This document shows positions 51,205 to 63,500 of a DNA stretch of 64,000 bases, one piece after another (the stretch's first letter is position 1; each line of letters starts with the position of its first letter). Both the position numbers and the translations under genes were made by a program. A model generated the notes under the pieces. It did not search any database and was not told where the DNA came from. It saw nothing but the letters and a program-made list of their open reading frames with translations. Source of the stretch: Thunnus maccoyii (Eukaryota; Chordata; Actinopteri; Scombriformes; Scombridae); contig NC_056548.1 in NCBI RefSeq assembly GCF_910596095.1, positions 8,085,151 to 8,149,150 of the forward strand, read 5' to 3'.

Positions 51205-52079
51205 ATTGTGGAAGAAGTATTCCGTTCCTTTATTTAAGTAAAAGTACCAATACAGAGATGTAAAAATAACCCATTACAAGTAAAAGTCCTGCATGAAAAA
51301 TCCTTGTTAAGTAAAAGTACATAAGTATTATCAGCTTGATGTAGTTAAAGTATTGCAGTAAAAGTAGTGGTTTGGTCCCTCTGACTGATATATTATTATA
51401 TATGACATCATTAGATTATTAATACTGAAGCATTAGTGTTAGAGCAGCATGTTACTGTTGTAGCTGCTGCAGGTGGAGCTAGTTTGAACTACTTTATATA
51501 CAATTAGTTTAGTCCAGTGGTTCCCAACCTAGGGGTCGGGCCCCTCCAAAGAGTCACCAGATAAATTTGAGGGGTCATGAGATGATTATTGGGAGAGGAA
51601 AGAAGAAAAAACAAAGTTCTGATACACAAATCTGGTTTCAGTTTTTGGACTTTTCCTCTAATCTTTGAAATATTGGATCATTTGAACATTTATTGAAATT
51701 AAACCATGTGAGAAGTTAAGAGGAAAAATCGCTATTTGGTGGAGCCGTTAACAACTCATAGACATCTGAAATGTGACCCCGACTACACACTGCTTTTTGT
51801 AAGGCATCAAAAGCCAAAAAGGTTGGAAACCACTGGTTTTATCTTTAACAATGTGTTGTATTTTAAAAGCTTGTTATATTATCCATTATGTCAAATCTAC
51901 ATCTGAAAAGTAACTAAAGCTGTCAAATAAATGTAGTGGAGTAGAAAATACAATATTTCCCTCTGAAATGTAGCAGAGTGAAGCTATACAAAGTAGCATC
52001 AAATGTAAATACTCATCTAAAGTACAAGTACCTCAGAATTGTACTTGAGTAAATGTACTTAGTTACTTTACACCACTGC
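51205..52079 (+). mobile_element. 'aagtaaaagtacc' repeat carrying a nested hAT element
   Basis: The left part (51205-51514) has 'taagtaaaagtacc' words. The right part (51836-52079) has 'aactaaagctgtcaaataaa', 'ttccctctgaaatgtagc' and ends 'ttgagtaaatgtacttagtt'. The middle is the separate insertion at 51515-51835. Non-coding. The terminal regions are roughly complementary, as in a DNA element. Confidence 0.7.
51515..51835 (+). mobile_element. 321-bp hAT-type MITE nested in the repeat at 51205-52079
   Basis: Termini CAGTGGTTCCCAACC and GGTTGGAAACCACTG form a 15-bp inverted repeat with one mismatch, typical of hAT elements. The flanking octamers GTTTAGTC (51507-51514) and GTTTTATC (51836-51843) match at 6 of 8 positions. 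Confidence 0.85.
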
Positions 52080-52979
52080 CTACATGGATAAGTATTATAA
52101 GTTAACTTTTTACATCCATGACAGCCTGCTGCTGCTTTCTTCTTCTTCTGTGGGGTTTTACAGCTGTTGGCGTCCTTCGTGTTGCACTACTGCCACCTTC
52201 TGGTTATAGTCCTGGTCAGTGTCTCTTTATTCTATATCTGTTTAATTAGTCCAGTTGTCCTAAAAAAAAATTCAAAAACAGCTGCTTTCTGTGCTCCCCA
52301 TATACTTCCATACTACTTCTTCATACTGATTTCTAATCATCATAATTACTGTAATTGTGTAACCATTTCTAGTCTTTTCTCCGTGTATTTCCTGCATGAT
52401 ATGATGACATGTTACAGTCTCTGCCTACTGACGCTACTCTCAGTGGCCTGTGGGATGTTTTTCTATAATGAAAAGTGTGCTGTTCAGATTATTGTCTGAT
52501 TCTGTACATCGTGACTTGCTCTTTCCTGCTCATTCTACTGCTGTATTTCACATCTGTCAACATATCAACTTCAGGACCTCTGATTAAACTAATAATAATG
52601 CCATCCTGGTTGTCCTTTGACATTAACATCTCCCAGTGTCTCAAATCAAGGAGGAAACAAAAGCAAATTAAATCTGGTAGCGTCATCCTGCCTTGGTCTT
52701 CTCAAATGATAATTGGTAACCACCTTAAACTTTTCTCGTATAACAAGATCAGTGTCTGGTAATTACAAGGGAAGATCTTATAATTATGACTTACCATAAT
52801 AATAATCATCATTATGAGATTGTTTTCTTGTAATTATGAAATGCAAAGTCATAATCATGAGATAAGACGTCCCTCCCTTTTTTTTCTCTGGTGAACATAA
52901 TGAGCCAGAGAGAGAGTGAATGTCTTTAATATATATTTTCATGTCAAGTTTTCACTACTTTAGTCTGTTTTATCATAAG

Positions 52980-53226
52980 TAGGGCCGCAACTAACGATTA
53001 TTTTTTATTATCAATTCATCTGTCGATTATTTTCTCGATTATTGGATTAGATTCTTGGTCCATAAAATGTCAATCACTGTTTCCCTAAAGCCCAAAATAT
53101 TCTGCTTACTGTCGTAGAGGGCTAAAGAATCCAGAAAACATTCACATTTGAGAAGCTGGAATCAAAGAATTTGGACTATGATTATTTTAATATTTGGCAA
53201 TTATTCAATAAATCGTTGCAGCTCTA
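52980..53226 (+). mobile_element. hAT-type MITE copy (family A) in dusp23 intron 1
   Basis: A compact 247-bp copy from TAGGGCCGCAACTAACGATT to AAATCGTTGCAGCTCTA, with both termini intact as inverted repeats. Flanks ATCATAAG (52972-52979) and ATCATTAA (53227-53234) are a 6/8 target duplication. Its right end is 76 bp from the dusp23 coding exon. Confidence 0.8.
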
Positions 53227-53312
53227 ATCATTAAAAAGCATATAGTGATTCTTTATGAAGTGGTGTTTTCAATAAAATGTGACTTGGCTTCTCTCTCCTC
53301 AGTTGGACAAAC

Positions 53313-54238
53313 ATGGCCTCCACTCCTCCGCACAACTTCTCCTGGGTTGAACCAGGCAAACTGGCTGGACTGGCGTTTCCCAGGATGACTTCAGAGTACC
53401 AGTATCTGCTGGACAACGGTATCAAACATCTGGTTTGCCTGTGCGAGAGGAAACCACCTTATTATGACACGTGTCCAGAACTACAGCTGCACCACATCAA
53501 GATAGCTGACTTCACTCCTCCTTCACCGGGTCAGATTGACAGATTCCTCTCTGTCGTGGAAGAAGCCAACTCCAAGGGGGAGGTAAGATCTCAGATGGCT
53601 GATGGACTGCGCTTGATTGGTGCTTATTCTTATAAAATACTTTAAGGACTCTCCAGGGCGTAGTTTTGTGTTCTGGCTTTCAGGCCACAGTATTGTAACT
53701 TAAACCCTTTGGCATCAAGTTTATTTGAATTTATCTGAGTCTCTGGGCTGATTGTCCAACTGGAAAAGAAAAACAGTCTTTCACAACCTTTCAGCTCCTC
53801 CAAAGTGCCTGAATCAAAAAGGAGTCAGGAAAAAGACTTAAATAGTCTTTGTCAGCATACAGGATTGCACTATGCTGGCATTTATTTTTGCAAAGGGGCT
53901 TCAGTTGTTCTCAGACTGGGCCAGTATGTCTGATTTTGTTTAGATATAAACCAGTTCTTGCCAAATAAAAAGCTAATACCCCGACAGAAACTGATTCAGG
54001 ATGTGTGCTGTGTTCCAGATGATTGAACAAAATACATATTGTTCCTCTTTAGGGTGTAGGAGTTCACTGCATGCACGGCCATGGGAGGACAGGGACCATG
54101 CTGGCGTGCTACCTGGTGAAGACGAGGAAGATATCGGGGATCGACGCCATCAATGAGATCCGCAGACTACGGCGAGGCTCGATCGAAACTCACGAACAAG
54201 AGAAAGCGGTGGTGCAGTTTTATCAGCGCACGAAGTAG
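53313..54238 (+). CDS. dusp23: Dual specificity protein phosphatase 23 (VHZ)
   Basis: Coding exons 53313-53582 and 54053-54238 join to 151 residues (human 150). The product is a minimal protein phosphatase domain with almost no extensions. The catalytic loop is [11 protein letters not shown] (Cys96, Arg102), fitting the HCX5R rule, with Asp66 in IADF as the predicted general acid. N-terminal [17 protein letters not shown] and the end [13 protein letters not shown] are diagnostic of DUSP23. The family dephosphorylates phospho-Tyr and phospho-Ser/Thr in the cytosol and nucleus. The exon with the ATG has an acceptor at 53302, leaving only 10 nt of 5' UTR in it, so the promoter is upstream (see 50520-50772). 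The intron is phase 0, splitting GE|GVGVHC just before the catalytic loop. Tail to tail with the afadin-like gene. Confidence 0.97.
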
Positions 54239-54570
54239 CTTTTACAGAGGCAGTAAGATAACAGCTCTGCGTCTGTTACTGTAATGATTATTACAGTTAA
54301 CAAGCATAAAATAAGTGGAAGAAGTGCCTCAATTATAGTCCTACATCAAACCTTTTATTATTTAGTGATGGGAAAATACAGTAAAGACTTTAAACAGGTG
54401 ATAAAACAACAATATAAAATTTTACTAGGTCAAACATTTCTAAAGACAATAGTGACACAAGCTACCTTTTTACACTGAATACTGTCATCTTGCTAGCGCA
54501 TCATCTGACATGTTATTTTTCTTTATATAGACATGTCTGAGGTTTCTGTTTACAAGGCCTTGACCTTCAT
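54239..54570. other. Shared 3' region between dusp23 and the afadin-like gene
   Basis: The 332 bp between the two stop codons. A minus-strand AATAAA (plus TTTATT at 54354-54359) can end the afadin-like mRNA about 210 nt after its stop. I see no canonical plus-strand AATAAA in this gap; the next is at 54670-54675, inside the afadin-like gene. Overlapping 3' ends are therefore possible. Confidence 0.55.
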
Positions 54571-57500
54571 TTATGCACTGGACGCAAGAGAAAAGAGACG
54601 CTGTCGTTCCTTGAACGGGAGCTTTTCAGGGGCTGGCGCTCTCTTGATTTTCTCCTCCTGGTTTCTGTAAATAAACACTGGTATTAGCAGAAATACTTTG
54701 GTATTTATGGGGACAAAAACAATAGCTTATTCTGTTTTAAAATATATTTATAGAGTGTAGTCTGCAGCTTTATTTTACTCAGGGATTTCTTTCAGTCACT
54801 TTAAAAGTAATTTAAAAATAAAAAAAATTACATTACTATACTGTAATTGCTCACTGTTTTAGCTTGTTTTAATAGTACACAAGTGTATACTGACGTTTCA
54901 GTGACATTAAGTCATCACGAGAAGAAATACTGCATAAAAATTTCAGTTGCTTGTTAGATTTAATTTCAATATCATGCTTAAAGTGGCCAAAAAGTTCAAA
55001 CTCACTCTTTTGATGCCATGTTGTTACCGTCTTGAGTCCGTCCAATCGGTCTTTGATCTGCCAAAAACATTGAAATGTTGCAATTGAAAATAAAATACGA
55101 TGTCTGATGAAGAGCACCGACAGCTAAATGTTTCACTGTCTTTAATGCATCAACCAGTAATTACCTGTTTTTGCCTTTTCTTCCTTTTGGGAGAGAAGAC
55201 TTCCTGTCTGCTCTTTCAATTCGCTGCTCACTTTTCCTTCAGAACTTCTCTTGTTCTACAGGTGGAAAATAAATTATTCCATACAGTATATATTATTTGT
55301 ACTTTTTTAAAATATAATCTTTATTCAAGTGACTCAGAGTAGCAGTGGAGTAAATTGCAGATACATTTCTATAATCTTAGTATTCATACAATATATTTGG
55401 TAGGGATGCCAAAAAAATCCTGGATTGTGTACTTTAAAATCTCTTTAATCAATATATCACATATTGATAATTCCCAGAATTTATCTTGTAATGAAATGTT
55501 TGTTAATCTACTTCAGGTAGTAATTTCCTACATTTCCCAGAATGCCTTTTGGCTCACACCCTCAGAAATAACAAAACGAACCCAAATTGCAAAGTCCATT
55601 AACAATAGCTGTTTTTCTGAACTGGGTTTACATGCTTTAGGGTGGACTTTCCCTTAAACTGAGGCCTGTGTTGTGCTTCACCTGTACTCTTTTCTCCAGC
55701 TGCTGTATCATCATCATCATGTCCAAATCCTCGTCTTCCTCCTCATCCTCTCCTCTCTGCTGAACTTCCTGCAGCCTCTTCTGAAACTGCCACTCCAGGC
55801 TGAGCTTGCGGAGTCGGTCGTTCTCCTCTGCCGTGCGCTTCTCTTTAGCCTGAAGCTCTTGCACTTCCTGCTCCAGGAGCTCCACCACCTGAAGCCTCTG
55901 CTGCTTCTCCAGTTTCTCCTGGGCCTCCCTCCTCCATGGATCAGACAGCTCCTGGAGGTCCTTTTGCCTCATGGGACCTGTTCCCTGCTTCTGTTGAGTA
56001 GGAGGTTCTTGGAAGGAGACGTGTTTTGTCGGAGTGATGCTCACTTGTGGTTTTGCTGCTTGACCCCCGTGTGTGCCGGGTCGTTGCTGCTGTGTTAGAA
56101 GTGAGGGCTGAGGTAGCTTCTTAGTTGCAGAAATGGGACATGCATAAATCTCATACGCTTGGGTTTGAGGACTCTGTTTTTGCCCCGCCTGACTTGTTTG
56201 TCCATGTACTTTAAGCGTTTGACTCTTCTTCACCGCCAGCAAAGAGGAACTCTGCTGGAAGGTGGTGAGAGGAGGATTTGACTGCGCGCTCGCCGCTCTG
56301 GTCACAGGGATGTCTATGCGTATTGAAGGTTGGATCGAAGGTGTAGGTGTTGGATGTTGTGAAAAGGGAGTTCTCCAGACTCCGGCGCCACTTGTGCGAG
56401 TTTCCTGCTGTCGTTTTGTGGGAGAGCTGTTATCAGAAAGTATGTCATGAGAGGAGTAGCTCGGGCGCATTGGGAAGGACGAATAGTGGCTCATGGTTTG
56501 CTTTGCACTCTGGTCCTGCCACATATTCTGCCTTTTGTCCAGCAGGGGGCCTCCGTTGTCCACACACAAGTTCTCCTGTGAGAGAGCCTGACGCTAGAGG
56601 GGGGAAGTAGAGATTTTTGTTGAATTTACCTATTTGTATTTATCATTTTACAAACAATATATAGATTTTTCTCTGTTTGCTGCTCAGTAAATAGAACATA
56701 TGATGATGTATAGCATTTTTTGTGCCAGAAGGACATTAAACCTTACCATAAAGGTCCTCTTATCACTGGAGTTCTGTCCATCTAAAGGCCTTAAAGACAC
56801 TTTAAACATTTGCTGTGGTCGACTGGATGCAGATATGTTCTTATCCTGGGATTTTGGATTCGGAAGAGTCAAGTATTCCCTGTGAAATGTCTTAAAACAG
56901 ACATGAAAAGTGAACAAAATTGGTCCTTTAGTGACATAAAATAATTCAAAGTAGTACATGTATTATTATTTGGTGACTGAGTGATTTCAGCATCTTAGCA
57001 AGAAATTAGATGTTGAAATGTTAGAAAAATCTCACATCAGTGCAAAGGTTGATAGTGGAAACAGCAGCAATGTTGTTCCCTCTCACAACTGGGTCAACAG
57101 GTTCAGCTTCATCCTCGAGGGCAAAGTGTGCTGAAATAAGGAGAAAAAAAACATATTCTAAAAATACTTCTTCTTCTGACTCATCCTTGAGTGTTAAACA
57201 TATTTCTGAGTTAGACATTTATGTGCCCAGCAGCAATAAGTGATCGAAATAGAAGTGCACCCACTGGTCATGTTGGGGTTGGACCGATAAAGCTCTCTGT
57301 TCCGCTGCATTATCTGGTCTTTCTTTCTTCTGCTGCTTCCATGCAGACTCTCCAGCTGCTCTGAATGACCAGGATCCAGAACGCTGTGCAGCATGAGTGC
57401 ATTACTGTTTGGCTTAGCATGGCTTTTATCACCTTGTGAAGTGAGAAAAGGTCTTAATTAAGGTAACGAGGTGCAGAAAGTCCAAAAAAAAAAAAAAAAA

Positions 57501-60500
57501 AGCAACAGTGTGTATTTACCTGCAGTCCTTTCAGGAGTTGGTTCGTTCAGCAGAGCCCCGAGGCCGTGATAGCTCGCTCCAAACTTTGCAACCTGTAAGG
57601 TCACAACGGGGCCGGTTTGCACCATGATAGCTGCTGCCCTGAATAAATATAACATGAATATGGTCATTAGTCTGTTAGCAAACTTTCATCTTTATTCTGA
57701 AACTGAGGGGAGACTGTGTAGCCTCATGCTTTTCATTAGGTTATCTTAGTTTAAATCTATGACTGAAACATTGAAATCTTTCAAGTTTTACAAGTAAAGA
57801 TTAAACCGCTATCAACCCGCTACCAGTTAGCTACCTGTAACTGTTTCATATTATCTGGGAAAACTTGATGTCTGGTTAGTTTTTGGATATCTACATAATA
57901 CTGTTCCCCCAAACACATTCAGTTGTGTCACTTTTATTTTATGACATTATGTGCTCTGTGAAGCTGCAGTAAGGCACAAGGCTGCTTTGAGCCTAATGCT
58001 AATGTCAGCATGCTAATTACTGCACTTAAAAAGTACTGATTTAGTATTGCACTCCTATATAACATTGTCAAACTCAGGATAGACAGATCAAAAAAAAAAC
58101 AGATCACAATCGGCAGCAGAACAAGTGATATCTTTTTTATTTCATGCATTCTTCTTCCTTGTTAAAACCTGGTGCCTACATTACCCAAAATGCCGATCTC
58201 GGTCAGAGATCTGGGTGTGTTATGCTAGTAGCAGCTAATGTAGCCTCGAGTAGCAGAAATGAAAGTTATTTCTAACTTCACAACCAGACTTTTTATTTTT
58301 ATTTTCAAATTTGTAGTCTTCAGCCCCAACTGATGTTGCATCTGAGATAAATTATCAAACCCTCTGGAGCCACAAAAGGCTTGAAGTATTGATTAAAAAT
58401 AATATTGATTTGATGACAGCGACAGAGAATCACTAAATTCATTATAACTCATCTTGGGGCAACATGAATGTCAAAATTCATCCAATGGTTGTTGAGATAT
58501 TTCTTTCTAGATCAAAGTGGCTGAAAACAAACTTTTCTCTTCTATCGGTAGATTAGACTGTTATACCTTTCTTGGCTGAGGCCGACCAGGCTTCGACCGT
58601 CCACACTCAGCAGCTGATCCCCAGCTGTTAACTTGCCATTCTGCACACAGTGGAGACAAGAGATTTTCTCCATTATTTCAAACTTTCCCTGTGAAATCAT
58701 TCTGTATGTTTTCCATGTCAACTTCAGCTGAATCAAAATAGATCTCACCATTTCAGCTGGTCCTCCCCTGACAATAGATTTGATATAAATCCCGAGATTA
58801 TCTTGCCCTGCTCCCTGTGGCGAAATCAGAGGGAAGATGTTAATTAGCTGAGACATTTAGCACACAGTTCTGGTGTTTGAACAGTTACGGTTAATGAACA
58901 CATCACAATTGGGAAAAATATTTTGGCAGAACTGATGCAGTCACCTTGGCAGCCACAATGCTGACCCCCATCCCACTGTTGAGAGGTTTCTTCAGTGTGA
59001 TAGTCACAATCTCTGGCTCTCTCTGTACTGCCTAATGAAATAAACAAAAATAAAACAGATGAATCCTGCGTAAATGCTTGACGTTATCTAGAAATTAAAT
59101 TATTTTTCAGCCCATTTGGGATCATAGAAGGCAAGTTTATTTGTATAGCACATTTCATACACAAAGGCAATTCAAATTGCTTTAAATGACGTATTATAAA
59201 CATTGAAAGAGAAGCTTCTGTTTACCATGTATGTAGTTCCTGCAGAGGAAGTCGACTCACTAAAGTAAACAGTCCAGTCGCCTTTGGAGTTCGGTTGGGA
59301 AGTTAAAGAGCAGAGACCTGAAAGAAAAGGATGTCATATAATAATATTATCGGGCAAACAGCCCATTTTAGGTGGATATACTATATCTCTGCTATATGAT
59401 TGTTATATTTTGACTTGTTGCAAATGTCATGATACTCTGAGTCCAATACCTTTCCGGTAAATTGGCTCCAAAAATTCCCTAAACCCTGGGGGGATCCCTC
59501 TCACAGTGTCACAGGAGTATCCTCCCTCCGGCAGCAGGAAGGGCAGGTGGAGGTCGAGGCTCTCCTGCAGCTGGATGTCCCGTCCTTCGCTCCGAATCAG
59601 GTTATCTGCAGAGGCCTCTGCGGCCGTCACTACGGCATTGATTAAATCCTTGAGCAAGGACGACAAGTGAATCAAGACAGCGGAAATATTTCAGGAAAAG
59701 GTCGTCGTAGAGTATAGATTGGCATTTATCACTCTGTGACAAGGCTTCAGGGAAGAGACATCTAATCTGCCTGCTGTGAGCTGAGCAAAATACTGTAGTT
59801 GACACTGACCTTTGACCTCACTGAAGAGGGACAGAATATACAAGTAATGTCATAATAAGACACCATAATGACAAGCTAAGTTATTGCTGCTGACATTGAT
59901 AATGTGAGTTTGTGTTTTGGCTTTAACTGTCAGTTGGTGTTTACATTAAGCTAAGTAGTAGCACAATGCTAGCAAGACTCTCCTGCTCTGTTGTGGTTGA
60001 TAACTCTGCGTCTGCTGGACCCTACTGTTTTTTTGTCGTTGTTGTTGTTTTGTTTTCTGAGAATATTTCAAAAAGACAAAGGACAAAAAAAGTAATTATA
60101 AAAGTAAAACAAATACAGTACAACCCAAACTATGTCATATTATCCCTTTAACCGCACCCACACCAACCCTCCCTTCAAACTCCTCCGAGCAAAACAACAC
60201 AAACAGCTGGTAACAAAAAGTAAGAATTCATAGCATATTAACACTTCAGAAACTAGAAAATAATCAACTAACATAGAAACACAAGATAAAAAAAGAAAGA
60301 CAAAGGACAAGAAGACAAAAAAAAAACACCAACATACACATACATAACCCTGTACATACAGTGTTTATATGCATGGACCCTGCCAGTTGCTGTCATTTAC
60401 TTATGTGCAGTGTTTGCACTGGAGTTGATTTTATTGAAGTGGTTGAGTCCCAGTTTGTGTGCTTCACATGTTTTATCATTAGGTTACATGCTAACCACAG

Positions 60501-63500
60501 AAGTAGAGTCCATTTTTCTGACAATATTTGACTCCTCAAAGACTCTTCTAAAAGATTTTTACCCCTTTTCCCAAGTTGAGACTCTGCCTCCTAATCCAAA
60601 CATAGACAGCAGTCGGCTATCTCCTTGCTTTAAGAAAAATATAAACACATTATTGTGTAGTAAAATATAAATGGACAAATATAACTGATTATAAAATGTC
60701 ACCAACAATGTTCAAAACTGTAAGTGTTGTTGAATCACTCTAGGTTTTTCTAAGATTGTTTTGGACTCAAGTAAACACACGAGGAGCGTAATGGGACTAA
60801 TTTGGCTCTTGTATTATGATGCTTTAATGGTGTTGATATTCATAGTGGTGAAATATGAATGCTGATGTTTGAGTATGAGTGTAATGGGCTGAATGGGCTG
60901 CGTTAGTGGCACATTTCTCCCTCGGTTGTTGCAGTTATTTTAGGGTTCTGTCACATTATCGCAAACCCAGGCTCTAATAGAGGGTAATATTGTATATGAC
61001 TGTTGTTTTGCACACAATTTATTCACATGATTATTTCCCTGTAATATTTGCTGAATGGGAAAGTTGACATGGCCGTTGTCACACATTGGTAGAGATAGAT
61101 ATTCACATTTTCTCCACACATATTCATATTCAGCAACGCATTAGAGAAATGTTTCACTCAGAGGCACAATGGGGTTTTGTGAAAGCTTGCTTTACTATTC
61201 TTCATATATTATTCATCATCATATTCATTATTGTTAATTATTCATATTATTAAATCTACACCGCTGAGCTCCTGGTCTGTGGTTTAGGCCGCTGGTACAC
61301 TCAACCGGAACAACCTTATATCTGTGTTCTGGTCATCAATACCAAATATCATAAATATTGACACTGTGCAGGCTGATGCTTCATAGTTTCAGTACAAACG
61401 GGGAAAACAACAGAATCGTGAGAGTAGAAGAAGAGACGGAGAGTACTCACAGGGGGGATGTGAGGCTCATTGGTTGCATAGAGGTAGCCGGCTAGCAACG
61501 TCTGCAGCTGCAGTGAATTCAACTTGAAACAGGTATTCTGGATGTCCTTCGCATCTTGCATTGAGTACTTTTTCATGGTCAGGAGCATGGTTGCCTAGAA
61601 ACAGCCAGGCAACGCTATTTTAACAGCTTTGCACCCACTGAAATATGTGTCCTGACACTGTAAACAAAAGCTGCGGTGAAAACGGCAAAGCAACAGTTCA
61701 GAAATAAATGATCTCAAAGATAAGATCATAAATTAAATGTAGAGAATGATGCCCACTGACGCCCTCTTGACATTTTTAGTGTTCATTCAATTTTGGGCTG
61801 ATATTCACTATATTTAAATATGACAATTGTTCTGCCCCCAAAAATAAAAGGTACTATACTCAGTATTTCTCCCTAAATCTGTCTTTCCTCAGTGGAAAAT
61901 GCTCTAAAACACCATAAATTTTTCACCTTCTACATTATTTAATCATCATTTACCGTAGAGTATGAATGAAACTTAACTGCTAAACAAAAAAAAGAGAAAA
62001 TGTGTAAAGAAAAGAACATTTGGTCATGTTCTACACAGTTTTTAGAAGACACTGCACTGATATTTCATAAAATTACCCATATTCAGACATGTAGTGGAGG
62101 GAGGTACAGACCTGGATGATGTGTCCCAGGTGGCAGTCGGCAGCCAGCTCCAGGCCCTGCCTCTCCGCCCAGGCTTCGATGGCGGTCAGCCTCTGGCGGA
62201 GAGCTGCTCCCCAGTAGTGGGAGCGCAGGCCCGGAGTGTCGGCCTCTGGGCTCATGAGCTGGTTGAAGAGCCAGGCGCTGATGAAATGGAAGAGCTGGGA
62301 GAAGAGCTGGATGGTGAGGGCGGGGTTGACCCGACAGCGGCGTAACAGAGACATGGTGTTCATCAAGGTGTTCAGCACCAGCTCTGTCACCGGCAACACA
62401 GACAGCCAAAACATCAGGATAGCGTTTGATAAAAATGTCTCACAACATGACAACTCTTCCGTGGTTGTTGAATTATTGATTTAGTACTTGTAAATCAATA
62501 AGTGTTTACCTATACCCGCCGGCAGTGGGCCATGTTGCTCTGGATCAATCAAAAAAGTTGGCAAATGCTTTCTCAACTCATTCTGTAGACACTGTATCAG
62601 GCAACTTAGGGAAATAAAACACATAAAAACAATCAGTCAATTAATCGCTAACCATTTTTATAATCAATTAATCATGGGGGCCATTTTTTTAAGAAAAAAT
62701 GTCTAAATTCTCTTATTCCAGCTCCTCAAATGTAAATATTTTCTGTTTTCTTCTATGATAGCAAACTAAACATCTTATTGACCGTTGGTTGGGACAAAAG
62801 AAGTCATTTGAGGACACCTTGGGCTTTAGGAAATATTGATCAACATTTTTCACCTTTTTGGGCATATTATAGACCAAACAACAAATCGAAACTTAAAATC
62901 TGTGAGAATATGTACACTCTGGAGGCCCTTAGGTAGCAAGACACGTAAGTCTCTATTTTGATCGGGGTGTTCAGGTTTGTTATTGCAGTTGGAAAGAATC
63001 TGTTTGTAAAGCTGGTTGTTTTAGTGGATAGTGACCTGTAGCACCTTCAACAGCTGAAAAAGGCAATGAGCAGAGTGAGAGGGGTTTGTAATACAGTGAT
63101 CATGGCCTTTAGATGATATGTTGGTGAGTACGTGCTGTCTATGCTCTTTAAAATCTGTCATCTTTACCTGTAAGCTTTGTGCACCAGGTGGGACAGGTCC
63201 AGCTGACTTTGCTGGGTGAGCGGGCCGAGGTCCTTGTCGTGCTTGAGGAAGTTCAGCAGCTCGGAGGAGTTGGCCATCCAGAAGGCAAGAGCGCCGGCGA
63301 TGGCCTGCTGCCTCTGAAAGGCAAAGGTAGACACAGAAGATGGCAGACGTGACTTCACAGTACTTTATGTCCATGCACAGGTGTTCAGTTTTTGCAGTCA
63401 TAGTTAGCTGATGTTAATTGTGATTGTTGGTGTCACTTATTTTAAAACATTTATTCAATTTCATCTGTGCAAATGAAACATGAACAATAAGGGGGTTTCA

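Noticed and set aside
55673..56450. Plus-strand ORFs opposite the large afadin exon
   Set aside because: They are antisense shadows of a Gln/Glu-rich coding exon.
57263..57267. Alternative donor GG|GTGCAC for the afadin exon 57265-57432
   Set aside because: It would put the next exon out of frame with an early stop. The A|GTGGGT donor keeps the frame.
62514..62516. Alternative donor GG|GTATAG for the afadin exon 62510-62604
   Set aside because: The ATAG|GTAAAC donor is stronger and gives the family residues GIELVLN. The alternative deletes two residues.
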